NCBI GenBank assembly: GCA_943912335.1
Contig: CALTUD010000020.1
Coordinates: 1-64,000, forward strand
Reading direction: 5' to 3'
DNA length: 64,000 nt
Source of the DNA: an uncultured Acetobacteraceae bacterium
Lineage (GTDB): Bacteria > Pseudomonadota > Alphaproteobacteria > Acetobacterales > Acetobacteraceae
In this document: one piece after another, positions 16,674 to 25,523 of the stretch
Layout: each line of letters starts with the position of its first letter
Position numbering within the stretch: position 1 is the first letter of the stretch
Position numbers and translations under genes: made by a program
Notes under the pieces: model-generated
Databases searched by the model: none
Told to the model about the DNA's origin: nothing
What the model saw: only the letters and a program-made list of their open reading frames with translations

Positions 16674-19070
16674 ATGCGCCCGCTTGTCCGCTTCGTTTCC
16701 ACTCTCCTGGCCGGTTCGATGGCGTCGGCCGTCGCACAGGCTCAGCAGGCGCCGGTCCCGCCGTCCCAGGCTCCGGGCTCGTCGGCGGAGACGCTGATCG
16801 TCACCGGCACGCGGGACACGCGACGCACGGCGCGGCAGAGCCTGTCGCCGATCGACGTCGTCACGGCGCGCGACATCGCCGATACCGGCCAGACCAACCC
16901 GACCGCCGCGCTGGTGCAGCTCCTGCCGTCCGTCACCACGCCCGCGGTCGGTATCTTCGACGGCGCGCCGACCGACTTCATCAGCCTGCGCGGACTCAAT
17001 CCGAACCAGACCCTGGTGCTGGTCGACGGCAAGCGACGCCACCAATCCTCGTTCCTGTTCATCGACGGTTTCGCCGACGGCGCGACGCCGGTGGATCTGG
17101 ACCTGATCCCGCCGGCGCTGATCGACCATGTCGAGGTGCTTCGCGACGGCGCCGCGGCGCAGTACGGCGCCGATGCCATCGCGGGCGTGGTCAACGTCAT
17201 CCTCAAGAAGGCCGACCATGGCGGGGTCGCGTCCGGCGAGGTCGGCCAGACGGAGGCGGGGGACGGGTTCGTCGCCCAGGCGAGCGCCCAGGGCGCCGGC
17301 CGGCTCGGTGCCGACGGCTTTCTCGATCTCGCTTTCGATTACCGCCATCAGGACCACACCGTGCGCAACGAGGCCGACGACCGCACCGGCACGCGCGTCA
17401 CCGAGATCCTCGGCGATCCGGAAAGCACGCGCTACGATCTCGGCGCCAATGCGGGGATCGGGCTTCGTTCCGGCGCGCAGCTCTACGCCAATGCCAGCTA
17501 CGCCTATCGCTTCACCGACGTGACCCAGGTGTATCGGCTGCCGAGCCGACTGCCTGCGCTTTATCCGGGCGGCTTCTCGCCGCACCAGACCGATTTCGAG
17601 AACGATTTCTCCACCACGCTGGGCGCCAAGGGCACGGACCTGTTCGGCTGGAGCTGGGACGTCTCCTCCACCTATGGCGGCGATTTCCTGGACGTGAACC
17701 TGCGCAACAGCGCCAACATCGCCTTGTACGAGGCGACCGGCGCCACCCCGACCGGCATCCATCTGTTCAATGCCTCGACGACGCAGCTCACCAACGATCT
17801 CGATCTGCGCCGCAGCGTTTCTCTGCCCGTGTGGCGCTATCCGCTGACGCTCGCCTTCGGGGCCGAACACCGCTTCGAGACCTACGGCACCGGAGCCGGC
17901 AGCCCGGCCTCCTATCTGTTCGGCGGCAGCCAGGCGCAGGCGGGTCTGCGGCCGGAAGACGCCGGGCCGCACAGCCGGGTCGTGTATGCGAGCTACGGCG
18001 ATATCGGCACGCGGATCACGCGGAACTGGCAGGTCGATCTCGCCGGCCGGTTCGAGCACTACACCGATTTCGGCAACACCTTCACCGGCAAGATCTCCAC
18101 GCGCTACGAGATCTCGCCCGCGATCGCCCTGCGCGGCACGCTCGGCAACGGCACCCGCGCGCCGTCCCTGGCCAACGAATACTACAGCGCGCTCGCCGTC
18201 GGACCGGACAGTGCCAGCGGGACGCTGGCGGCGAACTCCGCCGCCGCCGCCCTGCTCGGCGCTTCGCCGCTGAAGCCCGAACGCTCCACCAACCTCACCG
18301 CAGGTATCGTGCTGCATCCGGCCGAGGCGCTGTTCCTGACCCTGGACGCCTACCAGATCGACATACGCGACCGCATCGTCAGCGGTGCCGGCGTGTCGGG
18401 GCCGCTGGCGCTGCAGGCGTTGCAGGTCCAGGGGATCGCGGTCTCGCCGAGCCTGGCTCCGGACGACGTGTCCGCCTCGTTCTTCGCCAACGCCGCCAGC
18501 ACGCGGACGCGCGGGCTCGACGCTACGCTGCGCTACAGGACGGTGCTGGGACGGCACGGCGCAGGGCCGGCGGCGCGGGATTGGGGAACGATCGACTGGG
18601 ACGCCGCCGTGAACGCCAACGTGTCCCGCATCACCCATGCCAACACGACGGCGAACGGCGACAGCGACCTGTCGGCGCAGAACATCGCCTATCTCACCAC
18701 CAGCACGCCCCGGAACCGTTTCACCATCGGCGGCCGCTGGTTCACCGAGCGCTGGGACCTGATCCTGCACGAGCAGCGCTTCGGCGAAACGAAGGATGCG
18801 CTCACCTTCTTCGAAGGGCCGGACGCCTATTCCACCACGCGCTTCCAGCCCTTCGTGAACCGGCCGCGCTGGATCACCAATCTGGAGATCGGCTTCAAGC
18901 CGTTGCAGCGTCTCCGTGTGGCATTGGGTGCCAACAACCTGTTCGACGCGCATCCGAGCCGCATTCCGCCGGAGAACGGCTATTACGGTTCGGTGCCGTA
19001 TGACGGCGGCGGCAGTCAGATCGGCATCGATGGCGGGTTCTATTACGGCCGGATGACCGTGCAGTTCTGA
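16674..19070 (+). CDS. TonB-dependent outer-membrane receptor
   Basis: A 798-residue receptor. It has an N-terminal signal peptide (cleavage after about SAVAQAQ), a TonB-box-like ETLIVTGTR, and a plug domain with SLRGLNPNQTLVLVDGKRRH and EVLRDGAAAQYGADAIAGVVNVILK. A 22-strand barrel follows to the C-terminus, with ALRGTLGNGTRAPSLAN (the RAPS region), GANNLFDAHPSRIP, and the terminal aromatic TVQF that barrel proteins need for insertion. It is predicted to take up a siderophore, cobalamin, sugar or other large substrate using proton motive force through TonB-ExbBD, which is not in the window. A gene for an exported-looking aminotransferase follows after 17 bp, so the two are probably cotranscribed. 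Confidence 0.93.
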   Translation: MRPLVRFVSTLLAGSMASAVAQAQQAPVPPSQAPGSSAETLIVTGTRDTRRTARQSLSPIDVVTARDIADTGQTNPTAALVQLLPSVTTPAVGIFDGAPTDFISLRGLNPNQTLVLVDGKRRHQSSFLFIDGFADGATPVDLDLIPPALIDHVEVLRDGAAAQYGADAIAGVVNVILKKADHGGVASGEVGQTEAGDGFVAQASAQGAGRLGADGFLDLAFDYRHQDHTVRNEADDRTGTRVTEILGDPESTRYDLGANAGIGLRSGAQLYANASYAYRFTDVTQVYRLPSRLPALYPGGFSPHQTDFENDFSTTLGAKGTDLFGWSWDVSSTYGGDFLDVNLRNSANIALYEATGATPTGIHLFNASTTQLTNDLDLRRSVSLPVWRYPLTLAFGAEHRFETYGTGAGSPASYLFGGSQAQAGLRPEDAGPHSRVVYASYGDIGTRITRNWQVDLAGRFEHYTDFGNTFTGKISTRYEISPAIALRGTLGNGTRAPSLANEYYSALAVGPDSASGTLAANSAAAALLGASPLKPERSTNLTAGIVLHPAEALFLTLDAYQIDIRDRIVSGAGVSGPLALQALQVQGIAVSPSLAPDDVSASFFANAASTRTRGLDATLRYRTVLGRHGAGPAARDWGTIDWDAAVNANVSRITHANTTANGDSDLSAQNIAYLTTSTPRNRFTIGGRWFTERWDLILHEQRFGETKDALTFFEGPDAYSTTRFQPFVNRPRWITNLEIGFKPLQRLRVALGANNLFDAHPSRIPPENGYYGSVPYDGGGSQIGIDGGFYYGRMTVQF

Positions 19071-19087
19071 GCGGAAAGGACGCAGCC

Positions 19088-20173
19088 ATGTTTCTCCCAC
19101 GACGGTCCCTGCTGGGCGGCGGCGCCCTGTTCGGTCTGGCCGCCACCCTGTCCCGCGCCGCCGCCGCGCCGTCGGCACGCCTGTCCCTGAACGAGAACCC
19201 GTACGGGCCGGCCCCGTCCGTGCGCGCCGTTCTGGAGAATCAGCTCGGCGACCTGTCGCGCTATGGCGACTCGAGCGCGGCGGATGCGCTGGTGGCCGAG
19301 ATTTCCCGTCTCGAATCCGTGCCGACGGACCAGATCGTGCTGGGCGAGATCCTGACCGTGCTCGGGCTGTTTCTGGCCGCGCAGGCGCCTGCCGGCGGGC
19401 GGTTCGTGTATTCGGTGCCGGGATACACCGCGCTGGTGGATGCGGCGCGGCCGTTGGGCGGGGAGGTGATCGGCGTGCCGCTCGATCCCCGCTCGCTCGG
19501 CAACGATCTTCCGGCCCTGGAACGCGCCGCCGCCGGCGCCAAGGTGCTTTATCTCATCAACCCGCATAACCCGACCGGCACGGTGAGCGATCCGGCGGCG
19601 TTCGAGGCGTTTCTGCGCCGGGTATCGCGTCGGACCCTGGTGGTGGTGGACGAGGCCTATCTCGAATATGCCACCGGGGCGGCGACCGTGGCGCCTCTTG
19701 TCGCCGAAGGGCTGAACGTCGCCGTGTTCCGCACGCTGGACAAGATCTACGGCCTTGCGGCCCTGCCGGTCGGCTACCTGCTGGCGCCGAAACAGCTGGC
19801 GACGTCGCTCCGGGCCGCCGGTTTCGGCGATGCGCATGAGTTGGGCCGGCTGGAGATCGCCGCGGCGCGGGCGGCGCTGGCCGATCAGGGTCGCGTGGCC
19901 GAGATTCGACGCCGCATCGCGGCGGGGCGGGCCACGCTGACAACGGCGCTCGATCGGCTCCGGCTCGAACACACGCGGTCGCAGGCCGATTTCATATTCT
20001 TCCGCAGCCCGCTCCCGGCGGACGCGGCGCGCGAGGCCTTGGCCCGGCATGGGATCATCGTCGCCCGGGCCTTCCCGCCGCTCGATCCATGGATCCGGAT
20101 CAGCGTGGGCACGGAGGACGAGGTGAGGAACACCGTCGCTGCGCTGGAGGCGGTTTTCGGGTCGGGACGCTAG
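19088..20173 (+). CDS. PLP aminotransferase (HisC-like) with Tat-type signal
   Basis: A 361-residue class I/II aminotransferase close to histidinol-phosphate aminotransferase. Motifs are LNENPYGP near the N-terminus, INPHNPTGT, VVDEAYLEY and TLDKIYGLAALPVGY with the PLP lysine (the usual Ser-Lys is Asp-Lys here). WIRISVGT at the end supplies the carboxylate-binding Arg. Unlike normal HisC, it begins with RRSLLGGGALFGLAATLSRAAAA, a twin-arginine-type leader, so a periplasmic location is predicted. It follows the TonB receptor by 17 bp. Similar Tat-leader aminotransferases occur in several Proteobacteria, but their substrate is not settled. It is unlikely to be the housekeeping HisC because no his genes are nearby. 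Confidence 0.85.
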   Translation: MFLPRRSLLGGGALFGLAATLSRAAAAPSARLSLNENPYGPAPSVRAVLENQLGDLSRYGDSSAADALVAEISRLESVPTDQIVLGEILTVLGLFLAAQAPAGGRFVYSVPGYTALVDAARPLGGEVIGVPLDPRSLGNDLPALERAAAGAKVLYLINPHNPTGTVSDPAAFEAFLRRVSRRTLVVVDEAYLEYATGAATVAPLVAEGLNVAVFRTLDKIYGLAALPVGYLLAPKQLATSLRAAGFGDAHELGRLEIAAARAALADQGRVAEIRRRIAAGRATLTTALDRLRLEHTRSQADFIFFRSPLPADAAREALARHGIIVARAFPPLDPWIRISVGTEDEVRNTVAALEAVFGSGR

Positions 20174-20180
20174 GATGCGA

Positions 20181-20207
20181 ACGGCCCGGCTTGCGAAGCC
20201 GGGCCGT
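20181..20207. terminator. Bidirectional terminator hairpin
   Basis: A perfect 12-bp stem, ACGGCCCGGCTT against AAGCCGGGCCGT with a GCG loop, centred between the convergent aminotransferase and DegP-type protease genes. It can serve both strands. Confidence 0.8.
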
Positions 20208-20217
20208 CGCCTTCGGA

Positions 20218-21840
20218 TCAGCCGGGCGTGGTGTCGCCGCCGTTGTTGCCGCCGTCGGTGCCGTTTCCGCTGCCGTCACTGTCGGAATCGCCGTTATCCG
20301 GCGCGGCGCTGTTGTCGCCCGGCGTGACCGCCACGAACAACATCTGCCCCTGATGCAGCACGCGCAGGGCCACCGTGCCGCCGCCATGCAGCGCCGCATG
20401 CACCGCATCCACGGCTTCCTTGGGGGTGGAGACGGTGCGGTTTCCGACCGCCACGATCACGTCGCCGGCGCTCAGCCCCGCCTGGTCCGCCGCGGAGCCC
20501 GGGCGCACGTCGCGGATCACCACGCCCTTGATGCCGTCGTCGATGCCGAGCTGCTGGCGCAGATCCGGGGTGAGCGGCGACAGGCCGACGCCCAGCGAGC
20601 CGTTATTGCCGCCGCCGCCACCGGAGCCGGACGACGAATCGCCGCCATGCTTGGCGAGGTTGGCCACCGTCACGGTGGCGTTCTGGCTGCTGCCGTTGCG
20701 CAGCCACGTCACCTGCGCCTTGGTGCCGGGCGCCACGCCGGACACCTTGATCGCCAGATCGCGCGGATTGCTCACCTTCTGGTTGTTGAAGGAGGTGATC
20801 ACGTCGCCGGCCTTGATGCCGGCCTTTTCCGCCGGGCTGTCGGTCTGCACGCTGGCGACGAGCGCGCCGGATGCAGGGGCGCCGTTGGTGCTGGGCAGGT
20901 TCAGCGCCTTGGCCATGCCAGGCGAGATCTCCTGCGCCGAGACGCCCAGATAGCCGCGCGTGACGTGGCCGGTCTTCTCCAGCTGCGCCACCACGTTCTT
21001 CACCACGTCGGACGGGATGGCGAAGCCGATGCCGACCGAGCCGCCGGTGGGCGACAGAATGGCGGTGTTCACGCCGACCACCTTGCCGTCCTGGGTGATC
21101 AGCGGGCCGCCGGAATTGCCGCGATTGATCGGCGCGTCGACCTGGATGAAGCTGTCATACGGCCCGTCGCCGATGTCGCGCCCGCGCGCCGACACGATGC
21201 CGGCCGTCACCGAGCCGCCGAGACCGAACGGATTGCCGACCGCGATCACCCACTGGCCGGGCTGCACGTCGTCGCTTTCGCCGAGATCGATGAAATTCAG
21301 CTTGGAGGACGGCTTCACCTTCAGCAGCGCCAGATCGGTGCCGGCATCGTGGCCGACCACCTTGGCCTTCAGCGTGGTGCCGTCATCCAGCGTTACCGTC
21401 ACCGAGGTCGCGTGCTTCACCACGTGGTTGTTGGTGACGATGTAGCCGTCGGCGGAGATGATGAAGCCCGAACCGCGCGCCTCGATGGTGCGGCTGCCGC
21501 GATTCTGCGGCTGCATCTGGAACGGGAAGGGGAACGGGAACGGCATCTGCTGGCCGCCGCCGTTCATGCCGCCGCCGCCATTGCCGCCGCCCTCGTCGTC
21601 GGAACCGTCATCCTTGATCATGGAGGTGATGGACACCACCGCCGGGCGCACCTGCTTCACCAGATCCACGAAGTCCGGCAGCTTTTCCTTCATGCCGCTG
21701 GGCTGGATCGCGTTCTGGGCCACGGCGGGGCTGGACCCCAGCGCGAAGCCGCCCAGCGCCGTGCCGCAGGCGAGCGACGCAGCCAGGACGCCGGCATGGA
21801 TGCGGCGGCGGGGTGTCGTGGTGGAGGTGTGGTCGGTCAT
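20218..21840 (-). CDS. degP: DegP/HtrA (Do family) periplasmic serine protease
   Basis: A 540-residue protease. The start chosen is the ATG at 21840 (MTDHTSTTTPRRR), followed by a hydrophobic signal ending near AVAQN. The catalytic triad is His139 (NNHVV), Asp169 (AGTDLALL) and Ser243 (RGNSGGPL). Two PDZ domains follow, at about 295-385 and 430-515. Between the signal and the protease domain lies a low-complexity insert (DDEGGGNGGGG, MPFPFPFPF) typical of alphaproteobacterial Do proteases, and the C-terminal tail is rich in Asn, Gly, Asp and Ser. It degrades or refolds damaged envelope proteins. It is a single gene with its own terminator; no heat-shock element was identified. Confidence 0.93.
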   Translation of the reverse strand: MTDHTSTTTPRRRIHAGVLAASLACGTALGGFALGSSPAVAQNAIQPSGMKEKLPDFVDLVKQVRPAVVSITSMIKDDGSDDEGGGNGGGGMNGGGQQMPFPFPFPFQMQPQNRGSRTIEARGSGFIISADGYIVTNNHVVKHATSVTVTLDDGTTLKAKVVGHDAGTDLALLKVKPSSKLNFIDLGESDDVQPGQWVIAVGNPFGLGGSVTAGIVSARGRDIGDGPYDSFIQVDAPINRGNSGGPLITQDGKVVGVNTAILSPTGGSVGIGFAIPSDVVKNVVAQLEKTGHVTRGYLGVSAQEISPGMAKALNLPSTNGAPASGALVASVQTDSPAEKAGIKAGDVITSFNNQKVSNPRDLAIKVSGVAPGTKAQVTWLRNGSSQNATVTVANLAKHGGDSSSGSGGGGGNNGSLGVGLSPLTPDLRQQLGIDDGIKGVVIRDVRPGSAADQAGLSAGDVIVAVGNRTVSTPKEAVDAVHAALHGGGTVALRVLHQGQMLFVAVTPGDNSAAPDNGDSDSDGSGNGTDGGNNGGDTTPG

Positions 21841-21965
21841 GGCGTTCCCAAGCTTCGCCGCGATCCCGGGACGGGTGCGGCGTTCGATCTCGATGGGTGG
21901 AGGATAGGGTTCGCCATCGCAACCCCGCCTCACGTCACGATGAAACCTGCGTCATGCGGTTCGGT

Positions 21966-22424
21966 TCACCCGCGCAACGCCGCGAAGAAGCCGCGCAACA
22001 AGGCGGCGGCCTCCCGCTCCCGCACGCCGCCCACGGTTTCCGGCCGGTGCAGGCAGGTCGGCTGCGCGAACACGCGCGGCCCGTGCTCCACCCCGCCGCC
22101 CTTGGGGTCGTAGGCGCCGAACACCACCCGCCCCACCCGGAAATGGCTGATCGCCGCCGCGCACATCGGGCAGGGCTCCAGCGTGACCACCAGGGTGCAG
22201 CCGAGAAGACGCGGATGGCCGAGCCGGCGCGCGGCCGCGCGCATCGCCAGCAGCTCGGCATGGGCGGACGCGTCGCGATCGGCTTCCACACGGTTGCCGG
22301 CCTCCGCCAGAACCGCGCCGTCCGGCCCCAGCACCACCGCGCCCACCGGCACCTCGCCGCGCGCCGCCGCCAGACGCGCCTGATCCAGCGCCCGTTGCAT
22401 CGGCGCGTCGCTGTTTCGGTCCAT
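21966..22424 (-). CDS. tadA: tRNA adenosine(34) deaminase
   Basis: A 152-residue cytidine-deaminase-fold protein with HAE (His55, Glu57) and PCPMC (Cys85, Cys88) zinc ligands and catalytic Glu, plus the TadA context EVPVGAVVL near the N-terminus. TadA makes inosine at the wobble position of tRNA-Arg(ACG). The size and the PCPMCAAAI context fit TadA better than guanine deaminase. The start ATG at 22424 is preferred; an ATG eight codons downstream is also possible. It is divergent from the glutamine-amidotransferase-like gene with about 40 bp between starts, so the promoters overlap. Confidence 0.88.
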   Translation of the reverse strand: MDRNSDAPMQRALDQARLAAARGEVPVGAVVLGPDGAVLAEAGNRVEADRDASAHAELLAMRAAARRLGHPRLLGCTLVVTLEPCPMCAAAISHFRVGRVVFGAYDPKGGGVEHGPRVFAQPTCLHRPETVGGVREREAAALLRGFFAALRG

Positions 22425-22467
22425 GGTCCTCGTTCCAACCGGGCGCATATTGCTCTAACCAGGGCCG

Positions 22468-23196
22468 ATGAAGCGAACCCGTCCCGTGATCGGCGTGACC
22501 CTGGACAGCGAGGAGGGCGGCCCGAAGGGGAGCGCCTATTCCCTCTACCCCTGGTACGCGCTGCGCCAGAACTACATGTCCGCGCTGGCAGAAGCCGGCG
22601 GCGTGCCCGTGGCCCTGCCGCACGAGGCGGCCCTGGCGCCCGACATGCTGGACGCGATCGACGCGCTGGTGGTGACCGGCGGCGCGTTCGATGTCGATCC
22701 GGCGCTCTATGGCGACGACACCACGCACGACACCGTCACGCTGAAGCAGGGCCGCACCGCCACCGAGCTGGCGCTGATCCGCGGCGCGATGGAGCGCGGC
22801 ATGCCGATCCTGGGCATCTGCGGCGGCCAGCAGCTTCTCGCCGTGGCGCTGGGCGGCACGCTGATCCAGCATATCCCCGACAGCGTCCCGCACGCCCTGC
22901 CGCACGAGCAGCCCAACCCGCGCAACGAAGCCAGCCACGCCGCCATCATCCGGCCGGATTCGCTTCTGTTCCGTATCGTCGGCAGCGACCGCATGCAGGT
23001 GAACAGTTCGCACCATCAGGCGGTGCGCGATCCGGGGCGTGGCGTGGTCAACGCCACGGCGCCGGACGGGGTGATCGAAGGGATCGAGGACCCGTCGCGC
23101 CCGTTCTGCATCGGCGTGCAATGGCACCCGGAATTCACCATCGACGGCGGCGACCGCCGCTTGTTCGCCGCCCTGGTCGAGGCCGCACGCGCATGA
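22468..23196 (+). CDS. Gamma-glutamyl-GABA hydrolase-like class I amidotransferase
   Basis: A 242-residue class I glutamine-amidotransferase fold (peptidase C26). The nucleophile elbow GICGGQQ carries Cys118, and GVQWHPEF carries the His and Glu of the triad. The first strand PVIGVTLDS and VVTGGAFDVDPALYG are typical of PuuD-like gamma-glutamyl-gamma-aminobutyrate hydrolases. No putrescine genes are nearby, so the substrate is uncertain. The stop codon overlaps the start of rluB by 4 nt (ATGA at 23193), which suggests translational coupling in one operon with rluB, rsmD and perhaps the acetyltransferase. Confidence 0.85.
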   Translation: MKRTRPVIGVTLDSEEGGPKGSAYSLYPWYALRQNYMSALAEAGGVPVALPHEAALAPDMLDAIDALVVTGGAFDVDPALYGDDTTHDTVTLKQGRTATELALIRGAMERGMPILGICGGQQLLAVALGGTLIQHIPDSVPHALPHEQPNPRNEASHAAIIRPDSLLFRIVGSDRMQVNSSHHQAVRDPGRGVVNATAPDGVIEGIEDPSRPFCIGVQWHPEFTIDGGDRRLFAALVEAARA

Positions 23197-23942
23197 GCAC
23201 CCCGGAGAACAGCGAGCAGAACAGCGAGCGCGGCGAGCGCATCGCCAAATGGCTGGCCCGCGCCGGCGTCGCCTCCCGGCGCGACGCGGAGAAGCTGGTG
23301 GAGGACGGCAAGGTCCGTTTGAACAACCAGGCGGTGACGCATCCGGCCACCTTCGTGCAGACGGGCGACACGGTGCAGGTCGGCGGCAAGCTGGTGGACC
23401 AGCCGGACCGCACGCGCCTGTGGCTCTATCACAAGCCGGACGGGCTGGTGACGACCCACAAGGACCCGGAAGGCCGCCCCACCGTGTTCGCGGCCCTGCC
23501 GCCGGGCCTGCCGCGCGTGGTGTCGGTGGGCAGGCTCGACCTGAACAGCGAGGGCCTGCTGCTGCTGACCAATGACGGCGCGCTGGCCCGTCAGCTCGAA
23601 CTGCCGGCCAATGGCTGGATTCGCCGCTACCGGGTGCGCGTGTTCGGCACGGTGAACGAGCGCCAGCTCGCCGAACTGGCGCGCGGACCGGTGGTAGAGG
23701 GCATCAAATACGGCCCGATCGAGGCCGGGCTCGACAGCCAGAAGGGCGACAATGCCTGGATCACGGTGGCGCTGCGCGAAGGCCGCAACCGGGAGATCCG
23801 GCGCGTGATGATGAGCCTCGGCTTCCACGTGTCGCGCCTGATCCGCATCTCCTACGGCCCGTTCCAGCTGTCCGGGCTGGAGCGCTCCGAGCTGCAGGAA
23901 GTGCCGGGCAAGGTGCTGCGCGAGCAGCTGCCGAAGAGCTGA
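23193..23942 (+). CDS. rluB: Large-subunit rRNA pseudouridine synthase, RluB type
   Basis: A 249-residue member of the RsuA/RluB/E/F pseudouridine synthases. An N-terminal S4 RNA-binding domain (ERIAKWLARAGVASRRDAEK) is followed by the catalytic domain with GRLDLNSEGLLLLT, whose Asp116 attacks the uridine, and by ALREGRNREIRRVMMSLG. The family modifies 23S rRNA (RluB: U2605 in E. coli numbering). The ATG at 23193 was chosen for the 4-nt overlap with the preceding gene; a much longer open frame upstream is the antisense of degP and tadA. It is four bases ahead of rsmD, another rRNA modification gene, a common neighbour in Alphaproteobacteria. Confidence 0.92.
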   Translation: MSTPENSEQNSERGERIAKWLARAGVASRRDAEKLVEDGKVRLNNQAVTHPATFVQTGDTVQVGGKLVDQPDRTRLWLYHKPDGLVTTHKDPEGRPTVFAALPPGLPRVVSVGRLDLNSEGLLLLTNDGALARQLELPANGWIRRYRVRVFGTVNERQLAELARGPVVEGIKYGPIEAGLDSQKGDNAWITVALREGRNREIRRVMMSLGFHVSRLIRISYGPFQLSGLERSELQEVPGKVLREQLPKS

Positions 23943-23946
23943 GCCG

Positions 23947-24507
23947 ATGCGGATCGTCGCCGGAACGCTGCGCGGACGCGGGCTGATCGCGCCCACGAGA
24001 GCCACAACGCGCCCCACCGCCGACCGTGTGCGGCAGGCCCTGTTCGACATGCTGGCGCATGCGTCCTGGGTCGGCGATGCGCTGGACGGCACGGTACTGG
24101 ACGCCTTCTCCGGCACGGGCGCGCTCGGGCTCGAGGCGCTGTCGCGCGGTGCCCCCCGCGCGGTGTTCGTGGATCGCGATCGTCATGCCCTGGCCTGCAC
24201 CCGGGCCAACATCGCGGCGTGCGGCATGGAGGCGCGTACCCTGGTGGTGGCCGCCGATGCGACCAGACCGCCGCTGCCGAAAGCCGGCTGGGACGAGGCC
24301 GGGCTGGTGTTTCTCGACCCGCCCTATAACGGCGATCTGGTGGAGCCCGCGCTCGCCGCCCTGCTGCGAAAGGGCTGGGTGCGCGCCGACGCGCTGGTCG
24401 TGGCCGAGATCGCCGCCGACGAGGCGACGCCCACGGACGCGACGCTGCTGGCCGAACGCGCACACGGCGCGGCAAGGCTGTGCTGCTGGCGTCTCGGCCA
24501 AAGCTGA
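23947..24507 (+). CDS. rsmD: 16S rRNA (guanine(966)-N2)-methyltransferase
   Basis: A 186-residue SAM-dependent methyltransferase. MRIVAGTLRGRGL and RPTADRVRQALFDML are the RsmD N-terminal signature, LDAFSGTGALGLEALSRGA binds SAM, and VFLDPPYNGDL holds the (D/N)PPY catalytic motif of N6/N2 methyltransferases. It methylates G966 of 16S rRNA during 30S assembly. It starts four bases after the rluB stop, so the two are in one operon. Its last 28 nt overlap the proposed start of the next gene in another frame. Confidence 0.92.
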   Translation: MRIVAGTLRGRGLIAPTRATTRPTADRVRQALFDMLAHASWVGDALDGTVLDAFSGTGALGLEALSRGAPRAVFVDRDRHALACTRANIAACGMEARTLVVAADATRPPLPKAGWDEAGLVFLDPPYNGDLVEPALAALLRKGWVRADALVVAEIAADEATPTDATLLAERAHGAARLCCWRLGQS

Positions 24508-25352
24508 ACGAGGCCGTGCGGGAAGCGGACACGATCCGGCAGAACGAGCCGCCCCGGACGCGCGAAAGCCTCGCCGCCGATCTGCGTGCGCTCGGCATTG
24601 CAGCGGGCGATACGCTGCTGGTACACAGCGCGCTCAGCGCCCTCGGCTGGGTGTGCGGCGGCGCATCCGCCGTGATCGACGCGTTGCGCGACGTGCTGAA
24701 CGCAAACGGCACGCTGGCGATGCCGGCGCAATCCGGCAATCTGAGCGACCCCGCCACCTGGGAAGCGCCCCCCGTGCCCGAGGCGTGGCACGAGCAGATC
24801 CGGCGCACCATGCCGCCGTTCGATCCGCGGCGCACGCCGACGCGCGGCATGGGCCGGATCGCCGAACTGTTCCGCACCTGGCCCGGCGTCGAACGCAGCG
24901 ATCATCCCACCGGCTCGTTCGTAGCCTGGGGGCGGCACGCGCGGCGGATCGCCGAGGTGCCGCAGCCGCTCGGCGATCCGTTCGGCGTCGGCTCGCCGCT
25001 TTCGGCGCTGCTGGACATGGATGCGTCCGTGCTCCTCTTGGGCGTCTCGTTCGGGAGCTGCACGGCGCTGCATCTGGCGGAGCGTCTGGCATGGCCGGAC
25101 GCGCCAATGCGGCCCGACGGTTCGCCGGTGCGGATCGAGGGCGAGCGGCGCTGGGTCAGCTATCGTGTGCCGGAGTACCGCACAGACCTGTTCGAGGCGG
25201 CCGGGGCGGCCTTGCTGTCGCGCGGGATCGCCCGGAGCGGTGCCGTCGGTGCCGCGAACGCGGTGCTGGTCCCGATGCGCGGCATGATCGAACTGATCGT
25301 CCCGCTGTGGCGAGAATGCGGGCCAGCCGGCTTCCCCGCTTTGCCGGACTGA
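24480..25352 (+). CDS. AAC(3)-family aminoglycoside N-acetyltransferase-like protein
   Basis: A 290-residue protein of the antibiotic N-acetyltransferase (AAC(3)/YokD) family. Recognisable blocks are RALGIAAGDTLLVHSALSAL, GTLAMPAQSGNLSDPATW, PTRGMGRIAELFR, ERSDHPTGSFVAWG (HPxxSF core) and LLLGVSFGSCTALHLAE. Family members use acetyl-CoA; some give resistance to gentamicin-type drugs, others are chromosomal with unknown substrates. The start is uncertain: a GTG at 24480 overlaps rsmD by 28 nt, and a GTG about ten codons further in is an alternative. The gene follows rluB-rsmD as a probable operon end. Chromosomal setting without mobile elements argues for an intrinsic rather than recently acquired gene. 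Confidence 0.85.
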   Translation: MLLASRPKLNEAVREADTIRQNEPPRTRESLAADLRALGIAAGDTLLVHSALSALGWVCGGASAVIDALRDVLNANGTLAMPAQSGNLSDPATWEAPPVPEAWHEQIRRTMPPFDPRRTPTRGMGRIAELFRTWPGVERSDHPTGSFVAWGRHARRIAEVPQPLGDPFGVGSPLSALLDMDASVLLLGVSFGSCTALHLAERLAWPDAPMRPDGSPVRIEGERRWVSYRVPEYRTDLFEAAGAALLSRGIARSGAVGAANAVLVPMRGMIELIVPLWRECGPAGFPALPD

Positions 25353-25523
25353 CAAGCGGAAAGCGCAGCCGGAACGCGATCCGACACCGTCCCCGATCAT
25401 GCCGATGCCGTCGGAAGTTTCCGAAACCGGCGCGCTAGGAACCGCCGGATCATCGCGTCCATGCCGTCCTCCCACGTGCAGATCGCGTGAGATGCACACG
25501 AAACGGAAGCGCTGGCGCGGCAG

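Noticed and set aside
16602..19178. An 858-codon open frame opposite the TonB receptor
   Set aside because: It is the antisense of a clear receptor gene, is rich in Arg, Gly and Val, and shows no motif.
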